Origin: Neisseria meningitidis
GTDB lineage: Bacteria; Pseudomonadota; Gammaproteobacteria; Burkholderiales; Neisseriaceae
Direction: 5' to 3'
NCBI GenBank assembly: GCA_923184405.1
Contig: OV299793.1
Span: 891,309-922,325 of the forward strand
DNA length: 31,017 nucleotides
Made by a program: the position numbers and the translations under genes. How positions within the stretch are numbered: position 1 is the stretch's first letter; every line of letters starts with the position of its first letter. Positions 8,730-18,261 of the stretch are shown here, one piece after another. Below the pieces are notes generated by a model that was given only the letters and a program-made list of their open reading frames with translations, was not told where the DNA came from and did not search any database.

Positions 8730-8866
8730 CAGCCGCGTAGTATGGGCTGTCCGGCTGCTGTCGAATGAACTGAACGTTATTTTATTATGCGGAAGGCGGA
8801 TGGGCATTTTAGGGGCGGTATGTCTGATCAGTGCTGCCGTGTATGCCGACTGTGCCTCCAATCGGC

Positions 8867-8909
8867 AAAATGCCGTCTGAAACAGGAAAGGTTTTCAGAC
8901 GGCATTTTT
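8867..8909 (-). terminator. DUS-pair terminator of eda
   Basis: AAAATGCCGTCTGAAA and TTTTCAGACGGCATTTTT pair as a hairpin flanked by A and T runs on both sides. It can therefore terminate transcription in either direction and lies directly after the eda stop. Confidence 0.9.
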
Positions 8910-8919
8910 ACGATGCGAA

Positions 8920-9557
8920 TCAGGCTTTGAGTTTCAACGCCGCCGCTTCTTTGGCGAGGCGGGTGATGGTGTCCCAGTCTTTGTTTTTCACGGCTTCTTT
9001 CGGTGTCAGCCAAGAGCCGCCGACGCACAGGACGTTGGGCAGTGCCAAGTACTCAGGCGCGGTGGCGAGGCTGATGCCGCCTGTCAGGCAGAAGCGAACA
9101 TCGGCGTAAGGGCCGTACAGGGCTTTGAGCATGGCTTTGCCGCCAACGACTTCGGCAGGGAAGAGTTTGAGGGTGTCGATGCCGTGTTCTAAAGCCAGTT
9201 GGACTTCGCCCGGGGTGGCAACACCGGGAATCAGGGGGATGCCGCTGTTGTGGCCAGCTTTGGCGAGGGATTCGTGCTGACCCGGGCTGATGGCGAAACC
9301 GCGCCTGCGTCTTCGACGGCGTTGAGCTGTTCGGGATTGGCTACCGTACCCGCGCCGACGATGGCGTTGGACACTGCTTTGGCAATCAGGCGGATGGCGT
9401 CGAGGCCGACAGGGGTGCGCAGGGTGATTTCGAGGGTAGGGATGCCGCCTTCGACAAGGGCGTGGGACAAATCGACGGCGGTGCTTAAGTCGTCAATCGC
9501 CATTACCGGCACAACTGCGCCGGCGGTCAAAATTTCGCGGGGGGTCAGTTTGGACAT
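8920..9557 (-). pseudogene. eda: KDPG/KHG aldolase, one frameshift as sequenced
   Basis: It cleaves 2-keto-3-deoxy-6-phosphogluconate to pyruvate and glyceraldehyde 3-phosphate, the last Entner-Doudoroff step. The start is the ATG at 9557 ([20 protein letters not shown]). [16 protein letters not shown] with the catalytic Glu, GAGTV, and the Schiff-base lysine in TLKLFPAE are visible. The family motif FCPTGG appears here as FCLTGG, a Pro to Leu change next to the phosphate site. One T is missing in a T run near 9297 (GAVFAIS region), which shifts the frame; downstream reading is continuous to LAKEAAALKLKA. Full extent matches the usual length of about 212 residues. It lies behind edd on the same strand, separated by an inverted repeat and a DUS terminator. 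Confidence 0.93.
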
Positions 9558-9605
9558 TTCGATTCTCAGGGTGGAATGGGGTATTTTATTAAGATGGGAC
9601 AGGTT

Positions 9606-9668
9606 GTAGGTCGGATTCAAGAAACCGACATCTTGGACGGCTGTGTCGGATTCGAGAATCTGACCTAC
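9606..9668. repeat. Inverted repeat in the edd-eda gap
   Basis: GTAGGTCGGATTC (9606-9618) and GAATCTGACCTAC (9656-9668) are inverted with one mismatch around 37 bases. The GTAGGTCGGATTC family of repeats is common between neisserial genes. It could be the end pair of a small non-autonomous element or a transcript hairpin. Confidence 0.65.
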
Positions 9669-9694
9669 GTCTATCTTAAAACGCTTGAATAATT

Positions 9695-9731
9695 TTTCAG
9701 ACGGCCTTCGGTCTGAAAAGGCCGTCTGAAA
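9695..9731 (-). terminator. AG-DUS pair terminator of edd
   Basis: TTCAGACGGCCT (9696-9707) and AGGCCGTCTGAA (9719-9730), the AG variant of the uptake sequence, form a hairpin with a T run just after the edd stop. It may limit read-through from edd into eda. Confidence 0.88.
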
Positions 9732-9737
9732 CGCACA

Positions 9738-11571
9738 TCAGGCAAATTCGCCGCCGAAACTCATCGCACCGGTTTCCGCGCTGCTGGTCAAGCTGCGGAA
9801 GCTGGCGAAGAGTTCGCGACCGCAGCCGTGTTGGTTCGCGCCCAAGTCGATGGTTTCGACTTCGCGGGCGTTCCATTCGGCTTCGTCAATCAGGACGTTG
9901 AGTTCGCCGCTAACGGAGGCGAAGCGGATCAGGTCGCTGGTACGGATTTTGGCGATGTTGCCGCACATCAGGGCTTCGCGTGTCATGTGGATGGAGGCCG
10001 GAACTTTGCCGGATGCGCCGGACATACGACCGTCGGTCAGCAGTGCCACTTTGAAGCCGCGGTCTTGCAGGATGCCCAAAGGCGGGGTCAGTTTGTGCAA
10101 TTCAGGCATACCGTTGGCACGCCGGCCTTGGTAGCGGACGACGCACACGAAATCGCGTTCCAACTCGCCGCGTTCAAATGCGGACAATACTTCGCGATGG
10201 TCGTTGAACACGATGGCAGGTGCTTCGATGATGCGGCAGCCTTCGCGCACGGCGGATACTTTAATCACGCCGCGACCGATGTTGCCTTTCATCAGGCGCA
10301 GACCGCCGTCAGGGGAGAACGGGTTGCCAGCTTTGCGCAGGATGTCGTCGTTGCCGCTGGTTTCTGGGGCTTCGCGCCAATCGAGTTTGCAGTCGATAAG
10401 GAAAGGCTCTTAGGTATAGTGGCGCATACCGTGTCCGACAATGGTATCGACATCGTCGTGCAACAGGCCTGCATTCAGCAATTAGCGGATAACGAAAGGA
10501 AGTCCGCCCGCAGCGGTAAAGTGATTCACGTCGGCCATGCCGTTCGGCTACACACGGATCAACAACGGGATGATCGAAGAAATTTCGTCAAAGTCGTCCC
10601 AGTTCAAAATCACGCCAACCGCACGCGCCATAGCAACGAGGTGCATAGTGTGGTTGGTCGAACCGCCGGTCGCCATCAGGCGAATCAATGCGTTAATAAA
10701 GGATTCTCGGTCAACACTTCGCCAAATGGTTTAATCGTGCCGTTTTTGATGCCGCGCGCGAGGTGTCCGGCGGCGTAGCAGCTCAGCGCTTCGCGCAGGT
10801 CGGCGTAAGGATCGACGAAGGCGGCAGCAGGCGGGTGCACGCCCATCATTTCCATCATCATTTGGTTGGAGTTCGACGAGCCGTAGAAAGTGCAGGTACC
10901 TGGGCGGTGGTAAGAACCCATTTCGCTTTTCAAAAGTTCGTTGCGTACGACCTTGCGTACGGCGAAAAGCTGGCGGGTGCGGCTTTTTCTTTGTTGCCGA
11001 TACCGCTGGACATCGGACCTGCGGGGACAAAGATACCCTGAATATGGCCGAAGGTAAGAACGCCAGTCATCAAACCGGGAACGATTTTGTCGCACACGCC
11101 CACGCACAGGCTGCCGTCAGACATTTGATGAGACAGACCGACAGCAGTACTCATGGCAATCACGTCGCCGGAGAACAGCGACAATTCCATGCCGGAGTAG
11201 CCTTGCGTAATGCTGTCGGACATGGCAGGCGTGCCGACGGCAACTTGGGCGGTTGCGCCGTTTTTCTGCGCTTCGTCTTTGATTTGGTCAGGAAGTCTTT
11301 AAACGGCTGGTGTGCGCCAACCATGTCGTTGTAGGCGGTGATCGATGCCTAAGTTGAGAACGGTGTCCTGACGCATGTCGATTTTGATACTTTTAGGCAT
11401 GGCGGCATAGCCGTGTGCCAAGTTGCTGCAGCCGAGTTGGTTGCGATCTAAGCGTCCCATCTGTTTGGCACTACGGATCTTCGCCGGATATTTTTCACGC
11501 GTCGGACGGCTGCGTTCAACAATGCGCCCGGTGATTTCGGCGAGTTTGGAGTGGATAGGAGTAGTGTTCAC
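9738..11571 (-). pseudogene. edd: 6-phosphogluconate dehydratase, several disruptions as sequenced
   Basis: Fe-S dehydratase of the IlvD/Edd family, making KDPG from 6-phosphogluconate. The start is a GTG at 11569-11571 (MNTTPIHSKLAEITGRIVER) after AGGAG. Blocks in order: [31 protein letters not shown], the family signature [11 protein letters not shown] with a cluster cysteine, GTCTFYGSSNSNQMMMEMMG, GGSTNHTMHL-like text across a shift, and SGNDDILRK. The open C-terminal part is 9738-10292 (MKGNIGRGVIKVSAVREG, ALLTDGRMSGASGKVP). There are at least three frameshifts (near 11330, 10930 and 10720), and a Lys codon is changed to TAA at about 10410 (RHYT-stop-EPFL). The 1834-bp span fits the usual 611 residues. 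It is divergent from zwf across a Correia element. Confidence 0.92.
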
Positions 11572-11652
11572 GGTCGGTCTCCTGTCGGAACGGGGGTATT
11601 GGAGATTTGTTTGTGCGTTTCTGATTTTTGTATCAGGTATTCAGACGGTGAG

Positions 11653-11804
11653 TATAGTGGATTAACAAAAACCAGTACGGCGTTGCCTCGCCTTAGCTCT
11701 AAGTATAAGAGCTCTAAGACGTGAAAAACAATGTGAAACCATCCGTATTATCTGTACTGTCTGCGGCTTCGTCGCCTTGTCCTGATTTTTGTAAATCCAC
11801 TATA
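11653..11804. repeat. Correia repeat (CREE), long form, between edd and zwf
   Basis: A 152-bp element bounded by TATAGTGGATTAACAAAAA and TTTTTGTAAATCCACTATA, with the typical internal CAGTACGGCGTTGCCTCGCC and CTGTCTGCGGCTTCGTCGCC. TATA at each end marks the TA target duplication. The central part, where long forms carry an IHF site, is altered. Placed about 80 bases upstream of the edd start codon, its ends could supply promoter elements, as reported for other Correia copies. Confidence 0.95.
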
Positions 11805-12014
11805 TTTTAAAAGGTATCGCCGTCTGAAAGTGCGAAGCGGATATTATTATAGTACAAAATATGAAATTTTGTTACAGTAAAATCAGGTATTGAAAAGAAA
11901 TTTGATTTAAATCGCAGAATCTTTCGATTGTTGTAACGGAATAGGGAAACCTGCCCGATTTTTGGACTAGGTCAAATAAATTGTAAAAATTGGAATAGAC
12001 AAAAAGTGTAGCGG

Positions 12015-12033
12015 TGTGTAGTATTACTACACA
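12015..12033. promoter_or_regulatory. Candidate HexR operator upstream of zwf
   Basis: TGTGTAGTATTACTACACA is palindromic over 19 bases except for the unpaired centre. It lies 100 bases before the zwf start. Its core fits the TGTARTNNNAYTACA pattern described for proteobacterial HexR, and hexR is encoded in this locus. Confidence 0.65.
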
Positions 12034-12132
12034 TTATGCCGCCTGCCTTTGTTTCCGATATTGCGATGCAGCGTGATGGAGGAAACAGGTTTCAGACGGC
12101 ATCGAAAAATTCTTTCCTGACGAGATAATACG

Positions 12133-13576
12133 ATGAGTACACAAACAAATTTTGATTTGGTGTTGTTCAATGCGATAGGCGATTTGGCGATGCGCAAGCT
12201 GTTGCCCTGTCTGTACCAGGCACATGTTGTAGGTCTGCTTCATCCCGAAGGGCGTATTTTAAGGGTCAGCCGCAGCGAGTTGGATACCGAAGGTTTTACG
12301 GCGAAGTGGAAACCAGTTCCAAAATCCATGTGAAAGAAAATTTTTCCGATGAGGCTTGGGCATCGTTTGTCGAACGTCTCGCATATCTCAAAGTCGATGT
12401 TACGCAGCCGGACGATTTTGCCGCTTTGGACGATTTGGTCAAAGCGCGCAAAGAAACCGACAATGTCGTCATCTATCTTTCCACCGCGCCGAAATTCTTC
12501 GCGCAAACATGTGAAAACCTTGCCAAAATCGGTTTGAACGCCGACAACGTGCGTGTGGTTTTGGAAAAACCGTTAGGTACGGATTTGGCTTCTTCCCAGC
12601 AAATCAATACCGATGTTGCGCGTTATTTCAAAGAAGGGCAAATTTACCGCATCGACCACTACCTTGGCAAAGAAAGCCTGCAAAACCTGCTTGCGCTGCG
12701 TTTTGCCAATGTAATGTTCGAGCCGCTGTGGAACAATAAATACATCGAAAGCGTGCAGTTGACCATCGCCGAGCAGTTGGGCGTGGAAGAGCGCTGCGAG
12801 TTTTACGACATTACCTGCGCGTTGCGCGATATGGTGCAAAACCATTTGATGCAGATGCTGTGCATGACTGCGATGGAAGCCCCGCCAGCTTAGATGCCGA
12901 CGCGGTGCGCGATGAAAAAGTCAAAGTCATCAAGTCATTCAAGCCGCTGACCGTCGAGTCTGTCAATGAAAACGTCGTGCGCGGACAATATACCGCCGCC
13001 TGAGGCATGAACGGCTATCTTGAAGAAATCAACGTTCCGCAAGACAGCTTTACCGAAACCTACGTCGCCATTAAAGCCGAAATCGAAAACGAACGCTGGA
13101 AGGGCGTTCCCTTCTACCTGCATACCGGCAAACGCATGGCGGGCAAAGTGGCGGAAATCGTTTTGAACTTCAAAGATTTGAACAGCCACATGTTTGAAGG
13201 CAGCCGCACTGCGCCCAACCAACTCGTTATCGAGTTGCAACCATATGAATCCGTGCGCCTCTATACGCAGATGAAAACCCCGAGGGCAGGAAATAAGGTC
13301 GAAACCGTGCCGCTGGCAACCGATTTGGGCAAAGCATTGGAAAGCCGCCGCGCGGAAGCTTACGAGCGCCTGCTGCTGGATGTGATTAACGGCAAACTAG
13401 CTTTGTTTAACCGCCGCGACGAACTCGAAGCCGCGTGGGAATATGTGATGCCGATTTTGGAAAACTGGACAAATAACACCACGCCGCCGCACGGCTACGG
13501 CGCACACTCGTGGGGGCCTGAAGCCGCGCGCGAACTATTGGCGCGCGACGGACACAAGTGGCACGAAGAGCAGTAA
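12133..13576 (+). pseudogene. zwf: Glucose-6-phosphate 1-dehydrogenase, broken as sequenced
   Basis: NADP-dependent oxidation of glucose 6-phosphate to 6-phosphogluconolactone, the entry to the Entner-Doudoroff and pentose phosphate routes. The start ATG at 12133 gives MSTQTNFDLVLF. The dinucleotide motif normally GATGDLAMRK reads NAIGDLAMRK. The substrate/catalytic motif RIDHYLGKE is intact near 12650. C-terminal text (YAAWEYV-like EAAWEYVMPILE, HSWGPEAARELL) is intact. Disruptions: a G lost near 12316 (KVETSSKIH), a C lost near 12885 (MEAPASLDA), and GAA or GAC to TGA at 13003-13005 (YTAA-stop-GMNG). A Gly to Cys change occurs in ITCALRDM. Span equals 481 codons, normal length. First gene of a plus-strand run followed by a DUS terminator and a Correia element. 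Confidence 0.93.
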
Positions 13577-13588
13577 TACAATAATGCG

Positions 13589-13622
13589 TTCAGACGGCAT
13601 GGGGTTTGAAATGCCGTCTGAA
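13589..13622 (+). terminator. DUS-pair terminator after zwf
   Basis: TTCAGACGGCAT (13589-13600) and ATGCCGTCTGAA (13611-13622) form a hairpin 12 bases after the zwf stop. Unlike other copies there is no long T run, so termination may be partial, allowing read-through to pgl. Confidence 0.8.
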
Positions 13623-13636
13623 CGTAAGTAAAGCAG

Positions 13637-13742
13637 TATAGTGGATTAACAAAAATCAGGACAAGGCGACGAAGCCGCAGACAGTACAAATAGTACGGCA
13701 AGGCGAGGCAACGCTGTACTGGTTTAAATTTAATCCACTATA
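13637..13742. repeat. Correia repeat, short (106-bp) form, between zwf and pgl
   Basis: TATAGTGGATTAACAAAAA at the left and AATTTAATCCACTATA at the right enclose the canonical CAGGACAAGGCGACGAAGC and GGCAAGGCGAGGCAACG core. This is the internally deleted form without the IHF segment. A processed hairpin from it would lie in the zwf-pgl transcript. Confidence 0.95.
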
Positions 13743-13854
13743 AAAAGCAGTCCCGATATTTGGTATCAAAGCATAAACAACTGTTCGGCCGACATATTGC
13801 TCAACCCGTTTCCATAACGGAATATGCCGTCTGAAATAAAAAAAGGACACAAAT

Positions 13855-14548
13855 ATGTTTGTTTGGCACGAATACGAAAATGCGGCAGAAGCGGCGCAGT
13901 CTTTGGCTGACGCAGTGGCGGATGCTTTGCAGGGCGCACTGGACGAGAAGGGCGGTGCGGTGTTGGCAGTTTCCGGCGGACGTTCGCCGATTGCATTTTC
14001 AACGCCCTGTCGCAAAAAGATTTGGATTGGAAAAACGTCGGCATCACCTTGGCAGATGAACGCATCGTGCCGACCGTCCACGCCGACATCAATACCGGTT
14101 TGGTGCGCGAATACCTGTTGAAGAACAAAGCGGAAGCGGCAATGTGGATTCCTATGGTGGAAGACGGAAAAACTGAAACCGAATTACATCCCGATGCTGT
14201 GTCGATTATGCACTGAAACATTACAAACAGCCCGATGTTTTGGTTTTGGGTATGGGAAACGACGGGCATACGGCTTCGATTTTCCCGAAAGCTCCGCAGT
14301 TTCAGACGGCAATCGACGGTTCGGCAGGTGTCGCGCTGGTGCATACCACGCCTGTTACCGCGCCGCACAAGCGCGTCAGCATGACCTTGGATGCGATTGC
14401 CCATACGGGGCATGTGTTTTTGGCGATACGGGGCGAAGAGAAAAAAGCCGTGTTCGACCAAGCCGCACAAGGCGAAAACCGCGAATATCAGATCAACCTC
14501 GTTTTGAACCATCAAGGAGTGAACTGCCATGTCTTCTACGCCGAATAA
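13855..14548 (+). pseudogene. pgl: 6-phosphogluconolactonase, two frameshifts as sequenced
   Basis: It hydrolyses 6-phosphogluconolactone between Zwf and Edd. The start ATG at 13855 (MFVWHEYENAAEAAQSLAD) follows AAAAGGA and a single DUS at 13824-13835. The family motifs SGGRSPIAF, TLADERIVP and LGMGNDGHTASIFP are present in two frames. A T is missing near 13999 (AFFNALSQK) and a G near 14203 (AVVDYALKH). Span equals 231 codons, the normal size. The 3' end overlaps the glk start by 20 bases, so translation of the two is probably coupled. Confidence 0.93.
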
Positions 14549-15511
14549 ACAAGCCGGATATCCCCGACTGGTCGCCGATATCGGCGGGACAAATGCACGC
14601 TTTGCGCTGGAAACCGCGCCGCGCGTCATTGAAAAAGCCGCCGTGCTTCCGTGTAAAGACTACGATACGGTTACCGATGCGGTGCGTGCCTATCTGAATC
14701 AAAGCGGTGCAACAGCCGTACGGCACGCGGCATTTGCCATCGCCAACCCGATTTTGGGCGACTGGGTGCAGATGACCAACCACCATTGGGCGTTTTCCAT
14801 CGAAACCACCCGTCAGACTTTGGGGCTGGACACCCTCATCCTTTTGAACGACTTTACCGCGCAGGCATTGGCGGTAACGCAGACTTCAAGCAAAGACCTG
14901 ATGCAGGTAGGCGGGCAAAGCCTGTCGAATTTGGCCCCAAAGCCGTTATCGGCCCCGGTACATGCCTGGGCGTGAGCGGATTGGTGCACAGCCACGCAGG
15001 CTGGGTGGCTTTGGCAGGCGAGGGCGGGCATACCAGTTTACCGCCGTTTGACGATATGGAAGTGCTGATTTGGCGGTACGCCAAAACAAATACGGCCATG
15101 TTTCCGCCGAACGCTTTTTGAGTGGCGCGGGCTTGAGCTTGGTTTACGAGGCTTTGGCTGCAAAACGAAAGCCAAACCCGCCAAACTGATGCCGTCTGAA
15201 ATCACGGAAAAGGCTTTGAGCGGCGCGTCGCCTTTGTGCCGTCAGACTTTGGACATCTTCTGCGCCATGCTCGGCACGGTTGCTTCCAACCTCGCCCTGA
15301 CGCTGGACGCGCGCGGCGGCGTGTACCAGTGCGGCGGCATTATTCCCCGCGTGTTGGAATATTTCAAAACTTCCCGTTCCGCAGCCGTTTCGAGAACAAG
15401 GGCAGGTTTGAAGCATATCTTGCCGCGATTCCCGTGTATGTCGTCTTGAGCGAGGTTCCCGGAATTTCCGGTGCGGCTGCGGCTCTCGACAACCATTTGA
15501 GAAACGTTTAA
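14529..15511 (+). pseudogene. glk: Glucokinase, several frameshifts as sequenced
   Basis: ATP-dependent phosphorylation of glucose in the cytoplasm. The start ATG at 14529 has AAGGAG at 14514-14519, inside the end of pgl. The phosphate motif [11 protein letters not shown], the catalytic [15 protein letters not shown] (as GPGTCLG), and [12 protein letters not shown] are visible, followed by [31 protein letters not shown] and the end ALDNHLRNV. Frame breaks: an A lost near 14920, an A lost near 15087, an indel near 15166 and a C lost near 15381. A DUS at 15189-15200 is part of the coding sequence (MPSEIT). Corrected length is about 328 residues. Confidence 0.92.
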
Positions 15512-15560
15512 CCACAGCGGCTCCTTGCAGCGGGGCTGCATTATCGAAGGGCATATCATT

Positions 15561-16409
15561 ATGTTAAGCAAAATCAGCGAATCACTGGCAAACCTTTCCG
15601 GTGCGGAACGCAAAGTCGCCGAATGTGCATTGGCGGAACCCAAATGGTTCGTTCATGCCGCCGTTGCCGAAATTGCCGAACGTGCGTCCGTCAGCCAGCC
15701 GACCGTCATCCGATTCTGCCGCAGCTTGGGTTATAAAGGGCTGCCCGAGTTCAAGCTCGCCTTGTCCGCCAGCATCGGTCATGAAGGTATGCCCTATGTC
15801 CACGAAGAACTCAATGCCGACGACGATATGGCAAGCGTGGTCGAGAAAGTGTTGGGCAATGCCGCCGCCTCGCTGTTAGGCAAACGCCGCTTCCTGAAAG
15901 AGTCGGAGCTGGAAAACGCCATTGCCACGCTGATGCACGCCCGTCGCGTCGAGTTTTACGGTGTCGGCAATTCCGGTATCGTGGCGCAGGACGCGCAACA
16001 CAAATTTTTCCGTTTCGGAATGTCCACGGTCGCCTGTGTCGATACGCACACGCAGCTGATGGCAGCATCCGTTTTGAGCGATCAGGATGCATTGGTTGCC
16101 ATTTGCAACACAGGTTCGTCTATCGAACTTTTGGATGCGGTCAGCATCGCCAAAGAAAACAGCGCGTCCGTCATCGCACTGACCCGCAACGATTCGCCTA
16201 TGGCGCAACTTGCCGACTGCGTGTTGAGCGTTGCCACACAGGAAAATGCCGAACTCTACACGCCCATGGTTTCCCGCCTCTTGCAGCTTGCCGTCATCGA
16301 CATTCTCGCCATCGGACTTGCCCTGCGCTTAGGCGATGCTGCCAGCCTACAATTGCAGAAAAGCAAAAAAAGCATACACAACAAGCACATCGATTACGAC
16401 AAAGATTGA
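15561..16409 (+). CDS. hexR: RpiR-family sugar-phosphate regulator HexR
   Basis: Transcription regulator of central carbon genes that responds to KDPG in other proteobacteria. The 282-residue frame is intact. I chose the ATG at 15561 (MLSKISESLANLSGAERKVAE), which starts the family's N-terminus, over the ATG at 15525. The N-terminal helix-turn-helix (about residues 1-80) includes AERASVSQPTVIRFCRSLGY. The C-terminal SIS domain (about 120-255) includes VEFYGVGNSGIVAQDAQHK and AICNTGSSIELLDAV, the phosphosugar-binding serines. It lies in the glk-pgi run it likely controls, with a candidate operator before zwf. It is unbroken although every neighbour is broken. Confidence 0.93.
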   Translation: MLSKISESLANLSGAERKVAECALAEPKWFVHAAVAEIAERASVSQPTVIRFCRSLGYKGLPEFKLALSASIGHEGMPYVHEELNADDDMASVVEKVLGNAAASLLGKRRFLKESELENAIATLMHARRVEFYGVGNSGIVAQDAQHKFFRFGMSTVACVDTHTQLMAASVLSDQDALVAICNTGSSIELLDAVSIAKENSASVIALTRNDSPMAQLADCVLSVATQENAELYTPMVSRLLQLAVIDILAIGLALRLGDAASLQLQKSKKSIHNKHIDYDKD

Positions 16410-16411
16410 CC

Positions 16412-16442
16412 TTCAGACGGCATCCCACAAATGCCGTCTGAA
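16412..16442 (+). terminator. DUS-pair hairpin between hexR and pgi
   Basis: TTCAGACGGCAT (16412-16423) and ATGCCGTCTGAA (16431-16442) form an inverted pair two bases after the hexR stop. It separates hexR from pgi by 120 bases, so pgi may have its own promoter or depend on read-through. Confidence 0.88.
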
Positions 16443-16529
16443 ATGCCGAACAACGACCGTCGGCGGCTTGCGGCAGTTTCCGGCAGCCTTTTCATCCCAC
16501 AACAAAAAACCTCATTCAGGAGCATATAG

Positions 16530-18171
16530 ATGAAACACTTTCACGACTTACCCGCATGGCCGAAATTGTGGAACCACTTTGACGACAGCAAAACATTGCA
16601 TATGCGCGAAATGTTCGAGCAAGACCCGCAGCGTGCGGAACGCTACTGGCTGCAAGTCGGCGGACTGACGCTGGACTACTCCAAAAACCGCATCAACGAC
16701 GAAACCATGTCGCTTTTGTTCGAGCTGGCGCGTGAAGCAGGCGTGCCGGAGCGGATGCGGCAGATGTTCCACGGCGAAAAATCAATACGACGGAAAACCG
16801 CGCCGTCCTCACGTCGCCCTTCGCAACCGCACCAATTCGCCGATTGTGGTTGACGGTGAAGATGTGATGCCAAAAGTCAACCGCGTTTTGCAACGTATGG
16901 GCGAATTTGCACACGAAGTCCGCAGTGGAAGCTGGCTGGGCTATACCAACCAAGTCATTACCGACGTTGTCAACATCGGCATCGGCGGATCGGATTTGGG
17001 CCCGTTGATGATGTGTACCGCGCTCAAACCTTTCGGTCATCCACGCCTCAATATGCACTTCGTCTCCAACGTGGACGGCTCGCAACTGCGCGACGTATTG
17101 TCCAAAGTCCACCCCGAAACCACGCTGTTCATTATCGCCTCCAAAACCTTTACCACGCAGGAAACGCTGACCAACGCGCTGACCGCGCGCGAATGGTTTT
17201 TGAATCATGCAGGCGACGAAGACGCCGTCGCCAAACATTTCGCCGCTGTTTCCAACAATCAAAAAGCCGTTGCCGAATTCGGCATCGACACCGCCAATAT
17301 GTTTGAATTTTGGGACTGGGTCGGCGGTCGTAACAGACTGTGGTCCGCCATCGGATTGCAGATTATGCTGCATCTCGGCGAAGAAAACTTCATCGAAATG
17401 CTCAACGGCGCGCACCTGATGGACCAACATTTCATCAACACTCAGCTCGAGCGCAACCTGCCCGCCATCCTCGCCCTTATCGGCATCTGGTACATCAACT
17501 ACTACGGCGGCGGAAGCCACGTCATCGCACCTTACGACCAACACCTCCACCGCCTGCCCAAATTCATCCAGCAGCTCGATATGGAAAGCATCGGCAAACA
17601 GGTTACGTTGGACGGCAAAGCAGTCGGACACGAAACCTCGACGATTATCTGCGGCGAAACGGGCATCAACGGACAGCACGCCTTCTTCCAACTGCTGAAC
17701 CAAGGCACGCACATTACCCCCATCGACCCAATCGCATCGCTTGAAAAACGCAGGAACATGCCATGACACGACGAAGTCATGCTTGCCAACGTCTTCGCCC
17801 AAGCAGAAGCCTTTATGCGCGGCAAAACCTCTGACGAAGTCCGCTCCGAACTCAAAGCGCAGGCTGTGGATAAGGCGCGCATCGAAGAGCTGGTCACGCA
17901 CTAAACCTACTCCGGCAACTGCCCGTTTAACCTCATAATCATGTATAAGGTCAACCAGCGCAACATGGGCAACCTGATTGTCATGTTCGAACACAAAAAC
18001 TGAGTACAAGGCATCATTTCGGGCATCAACAGCTTCGACCAGTGGAGCGTAGAACTCTGCAAACAACTGGCTAAAACCATGTTACGCGAACTGACCGGCG
18101 AAACCGGGCCGCAAAAGCACCACAGTTCGACCGAACGCATGATCAACCTCTACCTGCAGACCAACAGCTAA
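16530..18171 (+). pseudogene. pgi: Glucose-6-phosphate isomerase, broken as sequenced
   Basis: It interconverts glucose and fructose 6-phosphates. The start ATG at 16530 ([19 protein letters not shown]) follows AGGAG. A one-base loss in an A run near 16781 ([12 protein letters not shown]) shifts the frame; the second frame is open to 17766 ([36 protein letters not shown]). Then come three in-frame stops: TGA at 17764, TAA at 17902 and TGA at 18001. Signature positions are also changed: GGRYS reads GGRNR, the FDQWGVE motif reads FDQWSVE with Gly lost, and WGETG reads CGETG. Substitutions are denser toward the 3' end. Span matches 547 residues. A 457-codon open frame on the opposite strand is only a shadow. 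Confidence 0.93.
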
Positions 18172-18187
18172 TAAAACCTGCGGAAAA

Positions 18188-18221
18188 ATGCAGTCTGAAC
18201 GCCGACCGTTTCAAACAGCAT
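18188..18221 (+). terminator. Decayed DUS-pair terminator of pgi
   Basis: ATGCAGTCTGAA (18188-18199) has one mismatch to the DUS and TTCAAACAGCAT (18210-18221) has two to its complement. The inverted arrangement survives but pairing is weakened. Sixteen bases after the pgi stop. Confidence 0.6.
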
Positions 18222-18261
18222 TTTATCGAACAGGAAAACCGACGGTAAACTTGCAGAGTGT

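Noticed and set aside
8800..8880. 26-codon frame MGILGAVCLISAAVYADCAS ending in the DUS
   Set aside because: It looks like a signal or lipoprotein leader, but has no good ribosome-binding site and stops inside a terminator hairpin; too short to support.
9828..10778. 316-codon open frame on the plus strand across edd
   Set aside because: Antisense shadow of edd, whose signature motifs are plain on the minus strand.
13766..14629. 287-codon minus-strand frame opposite pgl and the start of glk
   Set aside because: Shadow frame with no domain; pgl and glk motifs are clear on the plus strand.
16693..18066. 457-codon open frame on the minus strand across pgi
   Set aside because: It mirrors the pgi codon pattern in the opposite strand; no recognisable domains, and the sense strand encodes clear pgi blocks.
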